Shown one piece after another: positions 33,531 to 43,909 of a DNA stretch of 64,000 bases. How positions within the stretch are numbered: the stretch's first letter is position 1; each line of letters starts with the position of its first letter. Location: positions 63,991,384-64,055,383 of the forward strand of contig NC_091250.1 in the NCBI RefSeq assembly GCF_042477335.2, given 5' to 3'. Both the position numbers and the translations under genes were made by a program. The notes under the pieces are model-generated. The model did not search any database. It was given only the letters and a program-made list of their open reading frames with translations, and was not told the DNA's origin. This DNA comes from Ovis canadensis (taxonomy: Eukaryota > Chordata > Mammalia > Artiodactyla > Bovidae).

Positions 33531-34352
33531 AGTTACAGTCATTTCACTTTATCAGAGGAGGATACTGTTCAAGACCCCAGGGAATGTCTGAAACCACATA
33601 TAGTACTGAACCCAATATATACTGTATTTTTTTACATATACATACCTATAATAAAGTCTGATTTATAAATTAGACACAATAAGTGATTAACATCAGTAGC
33701 ATAATAAAATAGAGCAATTGTAACAGTATATTATAATAAATGGTATGTGAATGTAAACTCTCTCTCAAAATATCTTATCATATTGTACTCACCCTTCTTG
33801 TAATGGTGTAAGATGATCAAATGCCTAATGATGAGGTGAAATGAGGTGAATGAAGCAGGCATTGTGATGTAGCATTAGGCTACTTCAGTTGGTGGTTCCA
33901 CATCTGCAGATTTGATCCCTGATTGGTTGAATCTGTAGATGCAGAACCCCTACACAAAGGGCTGACTGAGTACATCATTTTATAAGGCACTTGATCATCC
34001 ATGGGTTTTGTTATCTGTGGGAAATTCTGGAGCCAATCCCCCATGGATACTGAAGGAAGACTGTATTCACCTTCTGATGAGACATTGGGAGAACTGCTTT
34101 GGGTGATCCTGGATCATCCAGGCATACGACGTTGACAGTTTGATGCCAGGAGGAGATGATATTGATGATTGGAGATCCCAGTGGGAAGGAAGTGGGACTG
34201 TGGGACATTTCATCACAAAACTCAGAATCACACAAAATTTAAGCTTATAAGCTGTTTATTTCTAAATTTTCATTTAATATTTTTGGACCTCAGTTGACAG
34301 CAGGTAATTGAAACTGTGGAAAGTGAAACAATGAATAAGGGAGAGACAACTG
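33531..34352 (+). repeat. Tigger-like (Tc1/mariner) DNA transposon relic
   Basis: Outer element blocks at 33540-33885 ('gggaatgtctgaaaccacat', 'tcaaaatatcttatcatatt', 'aggcattgtgatgtagcatt') and 34066-34352 ('ttcaccttctgatgagac', '-gttgacagcaggtaattgaa', 'gtggaaagtgaaacaatgaa'). The ends look like degraded inverted repeats. Family assigned from memory of related eutherian elements. Confidence 0.6.
33886..34065 (+). repeat. second Tigger-like MITE nested in the first
   Basis: Carries 'ggttccacatctgcagatt', 'gcacttgatcatccatgggt' and 'aatcccccatggatactgaa' blocks, flanked by TA on both sides (…ggcTA / gactgTA…), as Tc1/mariner insertion demands. It also holds a near-perfect 19-bp inverted repeat at about 33893-33940. 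Confidence 0.55.
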
Positions 34353-34726
34353 GATTTGAATTTCTGAAGATGTACATCAGGTTTCTTATAGATCTATGCA
34401 TTTCAGGTCCATATACATCCACAGGAACCTTGTTATATTTCAGCAATTAGGTTATAAAATTTTGAAGTTGACTAATTTTGCTTTCAAGTGATGTACTATC
34501 AACGAGTGAGACAAATGTGTAAAATATTAACTCTAATATTAGACAAAGTGATGTGTGTGTCCAAAGTAAATGGAACATGCCACTAAAACTCAGAACAAAG
34601 ATTCATATGCTCTCACCCAAATATTAGAGGAAATGTTAGAAAGGAATGGGCATTTTTTAAGTGATCCTTACAGAATGGAAAGGCTAGGTCTACAATGAGA
34701 TAAAGGGAAATCTGGGTTAAGAATGG
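34353..34726. other. unassigned spacer
   Basis: Nothing recognisable. Confidence 0.4.
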
Positions 34727-35045
34727 GGTGTCTTGGGTAGCTCAGCTGATAAAGAATCTTCCTAAAATGCAGGAGATCCCGGTTCAACTCCTGGGTTGGG
34801 ACGTTCCACTGGAGAAGGGATGGTCTACTCATTCCAGTATTCTTGAATTTCTCTGGTGAATCAAATGGTAAAGTATCCACCTGCAATGAATGAGACCTGG
34901 GTTTGATCCCTGGGTTGGGAAGATTCCTTGGAGGAGGTCTCCAGTATTCTTGCTTGGAGAATCGCCATGGACAGAGGAACCTGGTGGGCTTTAGTCCATG
35001 TTGATTACAAAAAGTGGGACACAACGGAGTGACTAAGCACAGCAT
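34727..35045 (+). repeat. dimeric Bov-tA SINE, sense
   Basis: Two tRNA-derived heads in tandem: 34737-34850 (B box 'ccggttcaactcctggg') and 34851-35045 (B box 'gggtttgatccctggg'), followed by one Bov-A body. This matches the known dimer type of Bov-tA rather than two separate insertions, because no duplication separates the units. Confidence 0.8.
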
Positions 35046-35217
35046 GGCACAGGATAAGGATAACTCTGTGCGTGACCTGTTCAGTGTTTATAGTGACATG
35101 TTTATTGCAGGGTGTTTTTAATAATGCAAAAGGGGATAGAATTAAAAAAAACATTGTGAGTGTAATGTCATGAAAAAAAGAAAAATCATGAGCTTCCAAA
35201 CAAAAACAGAATGTTCT
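35046..35217. other. short unassigned spacer
   Basis: Nothing recognisable. Confidence 0.35.
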
Positions 35218-35549
35218 AATATATGATATCACTTAAATGTGGAATTCAAAAATAATCCAAATGAATATGCATACAAAAGAGAAAGAGATTCATAGATATA
35301 AATCAGAATCATGGTTACCAAAGGGAGGGAGAGAAAATTAGGAATATGGCATTAGCAAATATAAATCACTATGCATTAATAGATAAGTGAAATTTACTTT
35401 ATAGCACAGGGAACTGTTTCCAATATCTTGTAACAACTTATTAATATAATGAAATATAATTGCAAAAAAAAAAAACCTGAGTCATTGCAAGTAAAACTAG
35501 AGCAATATTGTTAATCAACTGGACTTCAATTAAAAATAAAAACCATAGA
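35218..35549 (+). repeat. L1 3' UTR, sense
   Basis: 'atgatatcacttaaatgtgg' start, 'catggttaccaaagggaggg' middle, 'tatagcacagggaactgttt' and 'caactggacttcaattaaaa' end. An older cetartiodactyl L1 type than the 18-kb copy. Confidence 0.8.
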
Positions 35550-35914
35550 AAGATTCTACGTCACCAAAGTAATCAATATAGATCCTTCCTCCCTGGCAAT
35601 TTATAATGGAGAGAATGACTATGCTGACTAGTTAATCTCTTCTATTTTAATATAGTGCTTCTTTGAAAGTTGGTTTTCTGAAGATTCAGACTTTGATTTT
35701 TCAGCATAAACCTTTTCACTATTATCGAATTATCCTGTTGGAATTTTGGCTTCCTCACACATCATAGCAAAACACTGAATCTGTTGGAGTAATCTCTGTG
35801 TTTCAAACATTCAAGGGACTTCTATACTTCATTCAATATATATTCTGAAATAGTATTACAGGTAATCATTACAAGAATTAAAAAAAAAATGCTACACTAA
35901 GTCCTAAAGGAATT
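35550..35914. other. unassigned spacer
   Basis: Nothing recognisable. Confidence 0.4.
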
Positions 35915-36085
35915 TCTTCAGGTGTAAAACACAAGGGAAGAAAATGTCAAAAACACACCCAAAACGATTGATAACCCAAAAATGATAATAGGAACACAAA
36001 TATCAATAATTACCTCATATTTAAATAGAGTAAAAGTTCCGACCAAAAGACACAGACTGGCTGAATGGATACAAAAATAAGACCC

Positions 36086-36123
<38 letters not shown>
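36086..36123. repeat. (TA)n microsatellite inside L1 ORF2
   Basis: Occupies the place where L1 ORF2 has a short 'catatatatgct' stretch, so it is an expansion of a native L1 motif. Confidence 0.85.
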
Positions 36124-36567
36124 GCTATCCACAAGAGACCCACTTCAGACATAGGGACACATATAGACTGAAAGTGAGAGGATGGAAAAAGGTACTACAC
36201 ACAAATGGAAATCAAAAGAAAAACTGGAATAGCAGTACTCATATTGGATAAAATAGACTTTTAAAAAAGACTACTCTAAGAGAGAAGGAAGGACACTGCA
36301 CAATAATCAAGGGATCCACCCAAGAAGACAACAAAACAACTGTAAATATTTATGCATCCAACATATAAGCACCTGAATATGTAAGGCAAATGCTAATAAC
36401 CATTAAAGGGAAAATCAACAGTAACATAACAGTGAGGGTGATTTTAACTGTCCATTTACACCAATAGATAGACTATGCAGACAGAAAATTAGTAAGAAAA
36501 TACAAGTCTTAATGACACATTCTATCAAATAGACTTAATCGATATTTATAGGACATTCCATCTGAAA

Positions 36568-37397
36568 GGTGCATGCTCAACATTCTCCAAGCCAGGCTTC
36601 AATAATACGTAAACCGTGATCTTCCAGATGTTCAAACTGGATTTAGAAAACCAGAGATCAAATTGCCAACATCTGTTGAATCATAGAAAAAGCAAGAGAG
36701 TTCCAGAAAAGACATCTACCTCTGTTTTATTGACTGCCAAAGCCTTTGACTGTGTGGATCACAAAAAACTGTGGGAAAGTCTTAAAGAGATGGGAATACC
36801 AGACCACCTATCCTGCCACCTGAGGAATCTGTATGCAGGTCAAGAAGCAACAGTTAGAACTGTTGGAACAAAAGACTGGTTCCAGATAAGGAAAGGAGTA
36901 CGTCAAGGCTGTATATTGTCACCCTGCTTATTTAACTTATATGCAGAGTACATCATGAGAAATGCTGGGATGGATGAAGCACAAGCTGGAATCAAGTTTG
37001 CTGGGAGAAATATCAGAAACCTCAGATATGCAGATGACACCACCCTTATGGCAGAAAGTAAAGGAGAACTAAAGAACCTCTTGATGGAAGTGAAAGAGGA
37101 GAGTGAAAAAGTTTGCTTAAAACTCAACATTCAGAAAACTAAGATCATCACATCCAGTCCCATCACTTCACTGCAAATAGATGGGGAAACAATGGAAACA
37201 GTGACAAACTTTATTTTTGGGGGTCTCCAAAATCACTGCAGATGGTGATTGCAGCCATGAAATTAAAAGAGGCTTGCTCCTTGGAAGAAAAGCTATGACC
37301 AACCTAGTAGCATATTAAAAAGCAGAGACATTATTTTGCCAACAAAGGTCTGTCTAGTCAAAGCTTTGGTTTTTCTAGTAATGTGACAGTTGGACCA
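36568..37397 (+). mobile_element. internal BovB RT fragment
   Basis: Same orientation as the surrounding L1. It runs from the RT N-terminal part ('attctccaagccaggcttca') to just short of the 'gttggac' motif, with neither BovB end. The 210-codon frame 36616-37248 is the longest in the window and holds the RT landmarks AFDCVDH (about residues 36-42), RQGCILSPCLFN and the catalytic YADD box at 37027-37038. It lacks the endonuclease and the C-terminus, so it cannot be a working enzyme. Confidence 0.85.
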
Positions 37398-37804
37398 AAT
37401 CAAGTTAGAAATGAAGAAGGAGAAGCCACAATTGATACCACAGAAATACCAAGGATCATAGAGACTACTGCAAGCAACTGTATGCCAAACCGAATCCAAC
37501 AACCCATTAGAAGCATCATACACCATAATCCAGTGGGATTACCCCAGGGATGCAAGGATTTTTCAGTATATAAAAATTAATCAGTGCCATACACCATATT
37601 AGCAAATTGAAGAATAAAAACCATATGATCGTCTCAATGGATACAGAAAAAGCTTTCAACCTGATTGCGTCCAGCTGTGCAAGGCATTGTAAAGGCTTGG
37701 GCTGCTATTTTGTGACAAAAAAGTTTGATATCCAAGGGTATGAGGCAGATGACTGTTTTACCTTTTAAAAGGAACATTTTAACTTATATATTGAGGGCAG
37801 GAGA

Positions 37805-38040
37805 GGAGAAAGAATACAAACTGGGAGACCAATTAGGAAGCTATTTTGATAAGCCAGAGTGATAGCCATGGGATATAGAGAGAAGCCTTCTGAGTTTTTA
37901 TTGAAGTAGAGTCAATGTGATTTCTTAACTGACTGATACAGCATATGAGAGAAAGAAAGGAGTCAAGGATGTCTTCAAAGCTTTGACGGAACTCCCATGA
38001 CAACCTTAAAGTCTGAACCTGTTCCTTCAAAGCTGCCGAT
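37805..38040 (-). repeat. L2 LINE internal fragment, antisense
   Basis: 'gggagaccaattaggaagct', 'gaaaggagtcaaggatgtct' and nearby blocks match antisense L2 coding sequence. Confidence 0.5.
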
Positions 38041-39119
38041 TAGATCATTGGGAAAAAAACTAAAATTGAGAGCACCATTGAAATAACAGGAAAATTCATC
38101 TTGAAAACTCCTATTGCCTCAGGCTGAATCATAACTTTGTACTGTCCACAGGAGGCACAGATCTTTATTCAAATGAACAACATAAAAAACAAAAATCTTA
38201 GACAAACTATCAAATGAAAGCTCTGCTAAAATAAGCCAGACTCTTTTGGAAATTCAGAATCTCAAAATGACATCTAAACCATACTATGTGTATAGCTTCC
38301 TACCTTGACCTTGAACCAACTCAGGAGTGCCAGCTTACCAATCGGGAACAATGCCATGGCATCCTACACCCATTATAATTTTAAAGGTGTCCAAAATGCT
38401 TTAATATATTATAAAATCAGAAATATATATTAATATAACCAATTTGAATTACATTCATCATTGTACTGAAACAGCCATAAAATGCTTAGTTGAAGAAAGG
38501 ACCCACAAACACAAAAATGCTTAGGGCTTAGGAAAGTCAAAACATGACCCAGAGGTCCAGATCACTGATCTGCATACTACAGTAATCTAGTATTATTAAC
38601 TTTATTCTTTTTCACCAGAACACCTAATTCTTTATCATCAGAGTTTCGAAACTCTATTTATCAAACTATAATTTCAGGTGGATATATTTTTTTATAAAAA
38701 TAATGCACCTGGTTTTTAAATATTGTCAATTAACTTGATTCCAATACACTTTATTTCTTTGAAATTAAGCATTAGGGAAGTAAAGAAAAACACAGTAATA
38801 TTTTCTCTTTCAAAACCCGCTGTGTTCTCTTTCTTTAAGAAATTCTTTTTTTTTTATACTCTCTGTTAGGAGTTGAATTTTGGACATACGATTGAATAAT
38901 CAAGGGAAATAATTGCACAAAGGTGCTGGACCAGGGCAACCTGAAACAGCAGGCAAATGTAACCCCATATCTGATACTCCACAGAATTGGCAATGCTGTA
39001 TTTTGCTTACCTTGAGGAGTCTGGAAAACAAAATGAAACAGTAGAGCCAAAATCTGTTTCTTTCTGCAAAGTGAGCCAAAAAAAATGTTTTCAACTGATT
39101 AAAAAAGGCTTCAGTCAGT
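38041..39119. other. unassigned AT-rich spacer
   Basis: No recognisable gene or repeat in about 1.1 kb. Confidence 0.4.
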
Positions 39120-39987
39120 GCTGCGATACTTTTGTTCAGTTCAGTTCAGTTGCTCAGTAATGTCTGACTCTTTGCGACCCCATGAATCACAGCACGCCAG
39201 GCCTCCCTGTCCATCACCAACTCCCGGAGTTCACTCAGACTCATGTCCATCAAGTCAGGGATGCCATCCAGCCATCTCATCCTCTGTCGCCCCCTTCTCC
39301 TCTTGCCCCCAATCCCTCCCAGCATCAGAGTCTTTCCCAATGAGTCAACTCTTTGCAGGAGGTGGCCGAAGTATTGGAGTTTCAGCTTTAGCATCAGTCC
39401 TTCCAATGAACACCCAGGACTGATATCCTTCAGAATGGACTGGTTGGATCTCCTTGCAGTCCAAGGGACTCTCAAGAGTCTTCTCCAACACCACAGTTCA
39501 AAAGCATCAATTCTTTGGTGCTCAGCCATCTTCACAGTCCAACTCTCACATCCATAGATGACTACTGGAAAAACCATAGCCTTGACTAGACAGACCTTAG
39601 TTGGCAAAATAATGTCTCTGCTTTTGAATCTGCTATCTAGGTTGGTCATAACTTTCCTCCAAGCAGTAAGCGTCTTTTAATTTCATGGCTGCAGTCACCA
39701 TCTGCAGTGATTTTGGAGCCCCCCAAAATAAAGTCTGACACTGTTTCCACTGTTTCCCCATCTATTTCCCATGAAGTGATGGGACCAGACTCCATGATCT
39801 TCATTTTCTGAATGTCGAGCTTTAAGCCAACTTTTTCACTCTCCACTTTCACTTTCATCAAGAGGCTTTTTAGTTCCTCCTCACTTTGTGCCATAAGGGT
39901 GGTGTCATCTGCATATCTGAGGTTATTGATATTTTTCCTGGCAACCTTGATTCCAGCTTGTGTTTCTTCCAGTCCAGCTGTGATATT
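39120..39987 (-). mobile_element. BovB LINE 3' part, antisense, young type
   Basis: Antisense BovB at 39131-39976, from the (TTCAG)n terminus into the RT domain. Minus-strand frames of 167 (39146-39649) and 143 codons (39646-40077) preserve the C-terminal and YADD-region (NNLRYADDTTLMAQS) coding, separated by a frameshift near 39650. Imperfect duplication gctg(c/t)gata(c/t)t at 39120-39130 and 39977-39987. Confidence 0.88.
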
Positions 39988-40193
39988 AAAGTGAAGTCGC
40001 TCAGTCGTGTCCGACTCTTTGTGACCCCATGGACTGTAGCCTACCAGGCTCCTCTGTCCATGGGATTTTCCCAGCAATAGTACTGGAGTGAATTGCCATT
40101 TCCTTCTCCAGGGAATCTTCCTGACCCAGGGATTGAACCCAGGTCTCCCGCATTGTAGACAGACGCTTTACAGTCTAAGCCGCCAGGGAAGGA
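39988..40193 (-). repeat. Bov-tA SINE, antisense, directly beside BovB
   Basis: Full-length with little divergence; B-box complement 'gggattgaacccaggtc'. It starts right at the BovB right-hand duplication. Confidence 0.88.
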
Positions 40194-40505
40194 AAGACAA
40201 ATAATAAAAATAGACAAAAAGTTATGTTCTTCTACATTTTTTTTATTTCCTGAAAACTATCTCTTGTGTTTAAATTTCTGTTTTTGCTTTTTTTGCCTGC
40301 TTGTTAGTACATAGATGGCAGCATCAAGACTTAAGGCCTGAGGTCATTTACTGAACTTTCTAGAAATATTCACAATGGACAGTCCAGTGGTTAAAAGGCC
40401 CTTAAATGCTCATTCTTGGCACACAAGAAGGCCTTGAACAATGTCTTGGGCTGAGGTTCTGGGAGTTGGAGAAAGAAGGAGTAAGTATGCTTGGATTGCA
40501 GTGTG
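40194..40505. other. unassigned spacer
   Basis: Nothing recognisable. Confidence 0.4.
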
Positions 40506-40750
40506 TGGAGAAGGCAATGGCAACCCACTCCAGTACTCTTGCCTGGAAAATCCCATGGATGCCTCGGAGCCTGGTAGGCTGCAGTCCATGGGGTCGCTAA
40601 GAGTCAGACACGAATGAGCTACTTCACTTTCACTTTTCACTTTCATGCACTGGAGAAGGAAATGGCAACCCACTCCAGTGTTCTTGCCTGGAGAATCCCA
40701 GGGACAGGGGAGCCTGGTAGAAGTGACTTAGCAGTAGCACAGCAGCAGGA
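40506..40750 (+). repeat. BOV-A2 SINE, sense, with internal deletion
   Basis: Both monomers and linker present; the second monomer lost about 45 bases between 'gagcctggtag' and 'aagtgacttagcag'. Confidence 0.85.
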
Positions 40751-40905
40751 GTGTGATAGTGGAGTGTGCTTGAGATATTTATGAAACATCAGCATTCAGA
40801 ACCAAGGAGAGGGACAAGAGAGAGTCGTAAAGTTCAAAGTTAGTGGGCAAGAAATAGACACCTTAAATATGAATTGCTGCCTGAACTGAGAGAATCAAGG
40901 GCAAA

Positions 40906-41056
40906 AAATGTCCTTCAGGGACTTCCCTGGAGATCCAGTGGTTAAGACTCCAAGCTTCCAGTGCAAGGGTATGGGTTCGACCCTTAGTCAGGGAACTAAG
41001 TTCCCACATGCCATGCAGCATGGCCAAATTGTGTATATCTATATAAATGTCCCTCA
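40906..41056 (+). repeat. CHR-type tRNA-Glu SINE, sense
   Basis: 'gggacttccctggagatcca' head, B box 'gggttcgacccttag', then 'agggaactaagttcccacat' and 'gcagcatggccaa'. Duplication aaatgtcc(t/c)tca at 40906-40917 and 41045-41056. This SINE class is shared by whales, hippos and ruminants. Confidence 0.82.
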
Positions 41057-42224
41057 AAGCCATGCATTTACCTACACTCTTTGTCTCTACTCCTTCCTTC
41101 ATTTTTCTCTCGTCCGCTGTGAGAGGCAGTTTAACCTGATGATAAGAAAGCTGACTGACCAGTTTTAAATCCAAGTTCTGACATTTTCTGGGGTTACTTA
41201 AGCAGCAGGAACTTCCCACAATAGCACATTCATTAAACAGGCATACTAAGAATAAACACCCCATTTGTTGGTTTTCAAGCTTAAATTTGATCATTTATAA
41301 TCAGCACAGAACTTCACATAGTACAAATGCTAAGTAAATATTATCATTATTTTTATGCTCTTTGATAGAAAAAACTAAGTTAAATTTGAAAACAGGATAC
41401 TTAAAAAATTTAAGGTTTACTTTCATGTGGGAGTTAATCTTTGGCTCCGTACCTCTTAATAGTCAGTCCCATGCAACTCTTTTTGAACCCATTAAAATTT
41501 ATTGGAAATAATATTTAAATTATAAGGACTTCAATTTTCTTGGTTACACCCAATGAAACAATATATAATTTTTGCTAATATTTGTTTAGTCTCTCTTTCT
41601 GTCATCTACTTTAATAGATTTAAAATCTTTTAACAATAAGTAGTTTATAAACAGTTGTTTTTCCAAAAACCATCACTATAAGAAACAGCCCAAAGTGGCT
41701 GAACTGGCATTTCCTGTCTTTAAAAAAAAAAATTTGAAAATGAATGACAAGTAGACTAATAAAAAAGATATAATAAGTGTGGTTAAATTTAATAATCTAT
41801 CTTTTTTAAAAAAATCATTCTGAAATTATTAAAGTATTGCTGTGGTATATCTATTCTTATGATTCAATTGTAATGCTTCTATTCGTTGAAAACTTTAGAA
41901 CTAAAATTTTTGATGAAAATAGGGTAAAATGCTCTGCCTCATTGCTTAACAGTATATAAAAAAGAAGATGAACTGATAAAAAAATGTAATTTACATTTCA
42001 AATATGAGCTGCAAAACAGAAAGTAATGCTGGGCCATAGATACTATTTCCTTTTCTTTAGCCAACAACTGGCATTTTATTTCTATGTCTGTGACTGTTGT
42101 TTGACTTTAAGACTGCTTTATTCATCTCCACATTCTTCCCTGAGCATTCTGCTTGCTTTTCCTCTCACAGTTCCTGGTACTCATGTGCCCTTATGAAATG
42201 TCTTGAATGCATGAATCATTGCAA
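41057..42224. other. unassigned AT-rich spacer
   Basis: No recognisable gene or repeat. Confidence 0.4.
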
Positions 42225-42345
42225 TTCATTTGAGCTTATTTAGGGAGTAAAAATTATATGTGGGCCCTGTGTTTAAAGCTGGGCATAAGACAAAGAAGAA
42301 AACAGATCAAATCCCTGCCCTCAGTTTACTTGTATTGTCATAACG
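42225..42345 (-). repeat. L2-like 3' fragment, antisense
   Basis: 'gggccctgtgtttaaagctg' then 'aatccctgccctcagtttac' follows the antisense L2 end order. Confidence 0.48.
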
Positions 42346-43051
42346 ATACAGTCACAGCACTTGTGAGGCCAAGTCACATCTGGCCAACAGGGTAACCTGC
42401 AATCTTGAGTATAAGAAGAGCCCACCATGAAGCTCTGAGATTCAGGGACTTGTGAAGGTATTCTCAAGAATGATCAAATTAAACCCTCCTAACACTGTTT
42501 CCCTTTCACATATGGAGTTTTCTGGGAGGAAAAATACAAATGTCAAATAATTGAATTTCTATGTGCAAGAAGAAAAAAGTTCAAATTGCAAACCTGCCCA
42601 GCTGGTGAAGAATGAAGGTGTGGCTGCTTATACTAGAGATGGAGAATGCCTTCAAATTTTTGAAAAAAAAAATACTATGAACAAATTTAAAAATTAAAAT
42701 TTCTACTGCACAGGCTGACAATGAATTTGTAAAAGGAAAGGAATAAAACTATTCTGTGGGGTAACATAAAAGACATAGTCTACTTGTGGCCCATGGGAAT
42801 GTCTAAGGATATGATGACTTTTGGAAAAATAGTTCTTTTCTTTATATGGCTTCACAGGGTATTTGGAGCATATTTATATATATATAACTGGTGAGTGTCT
42901 GTGCTTTGACCAATAAGTCAGGGTCACCAGAAGAATTTTTTTTTTGAGGTACATACCTTTACCTCTAACTGACTGCAATACCTCTAAGTGGGATTGGATC
43001 TTGTGATAACTTTCTGCAGAGAAACAGAACAAATAGGATATGGATATATCT
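42346..43051. other. unassigned AT-rich spacer
   Basis: Nothing recognisable apart from short T and TA runs. Confidence 0.4.
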
Positions 43052-43294
43052 CTATATCTATGGATCTGTTCTCAGTCCCCAGTCACGTCCAACTCTTGCA
43101 ACCCCACTGACTATAGCTCACCTCTGTCCATGGCATTTTCCAAGCAAGAATACTGGAGCAGGTTGCCATTTCCTACTATAGGGTATCTTCCCGACCTGGG
43201 GATCAAGCCTGCATCTTCTGCATTTCCTGCATTAGCAGGCAGATTCTTTACCACTGAGCCACCTGGGAAACGCATATTTATACCTGTATCTATG
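43052..43294 (-). repeat. Bov-tA SINE, antisense (first of a pair)
   Basis: Body 43063-43283. Duplication ct(a/g)tatctatg at 43052-43062 and 43284-43294. Confidence 0.82.
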
Positions 43295-43520
43295 TTCATG
43301 CACGCTAAGTTGCTTCAGTTGTGTCTGACTCTTTGTGGCATCATAGACTGTAGCCCACTAGACTCCTCTGTACATGGGGTTCTCCAGGCCAGAATACTGG
43401 AGTGGTTTGCCACTCCCTTTCTCCAGAGGATCGCCCAACGCAAGGATCAAACCCATGTCTGTTATGTCTCCTGAGCTGGCAGGCAAGTTCTTTACTGCTG
43501 TGCCACCTGGGAAACCCATC
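43295..43520 (-). repeat. Bov-tA SINE, antisense (second of a pair)
   Basis: Complete body and head ('tgccacctgggaaaccc'). The site to its left (tatacctgtatctat, 43279-43293) recurs to its right as tatacctatatccat (43521-43535), so both SINEs used the same target sequence. Confidence 0.82.
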
Positions 43521-43560
43521 TATACCTATATCCATATATCTTTATATCTATATATACATC

Positions 43561-43777
43561 GGTGTTCAGTCACCAAGTCATGGCCAACTCTTTGCGACCC
43601 CATGGACTGAAGCACACCAGGCTTCCCAGCCCATCACCATCTCCCAGTTTGCCCAAGCTTATGTCCATTGAGTCAGTGATGCCATCCAACCATCTCATCC
43701 TCTGTCACCCTCTTCTTCTGCATTAGGGCCTTTTCCAATGAGTTAGCTGTTCACATCAGGTGGCCGAAATATTGGAG
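43561..43777 (-). mobile_element. BovB 3' tail, antisense, abutting L1
   Basis: Short antisense BovB terminus, ending at 'ggtggccgaaatattggagct', where it meets an L1 tail of opposite orientation. Confidence 0.82.
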
Positions 43778-43886
43778 CTCGTGTACACCCGTGGCGGATT
43801 CATGTCAATGTATGGCAAAACCAATACAGTATTGTAAAGTAAGACAAAAATAAAAAATAAAGAGCAAAAAGAAATTTAAAAAAGAG
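43778..43886 (+). mobile_element. L1 3' terminal scrap, sense
   Basis: About 55 bases of L1 3' UTR ('gtggcggattcatgtcaatg', 'aaccaatacagtattgtaaa') plus an A-rich tail. A (CT)n run follows at 43892-43909. Confidence 0.82.
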
Positions 43887-43909
43887 GTTTGCCTCTCTCT
43901 CTCTCTCTG

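Larger units (their letters stand above)
35915..37662 (+). mobile_element. L1 ORF2 fragment, interrupted by BovB
   Basis: Part 1 (35915-36567) is the ORF2 start and endonuclease ('aaaagacacagactggctga', 'gagacccacttcagacatag', 'tttataggacattccatc'). Part 2 (37398-37662) is ORF2 RT ('aagaaggagaagccacaatt', 'gggatgcaaggatttttcag', 'aaaaccatatgatcgtctca'). About 1 kb of L1 between the parts is missing, replaced by BovB. The 3' end is also lost. All frames are broken. Confidence 0.75.

Noticed and set aside
34727..35045. Two tandem tRNA-like heads as tRNA genes
   Set aside because: They are the heads of a dimeric Bov-tA SINE; no cloverleaf with proper acceptor stem is evident.
36616..37248. 210-codon frame with RT motifs as a possible live host or domesticated RT gene
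   Set aside because: It is an internal BovB fragment with no endonuclease, no C-terminus and no promoter, flanked by broken L1. Sibling BovB copies explain it fully.
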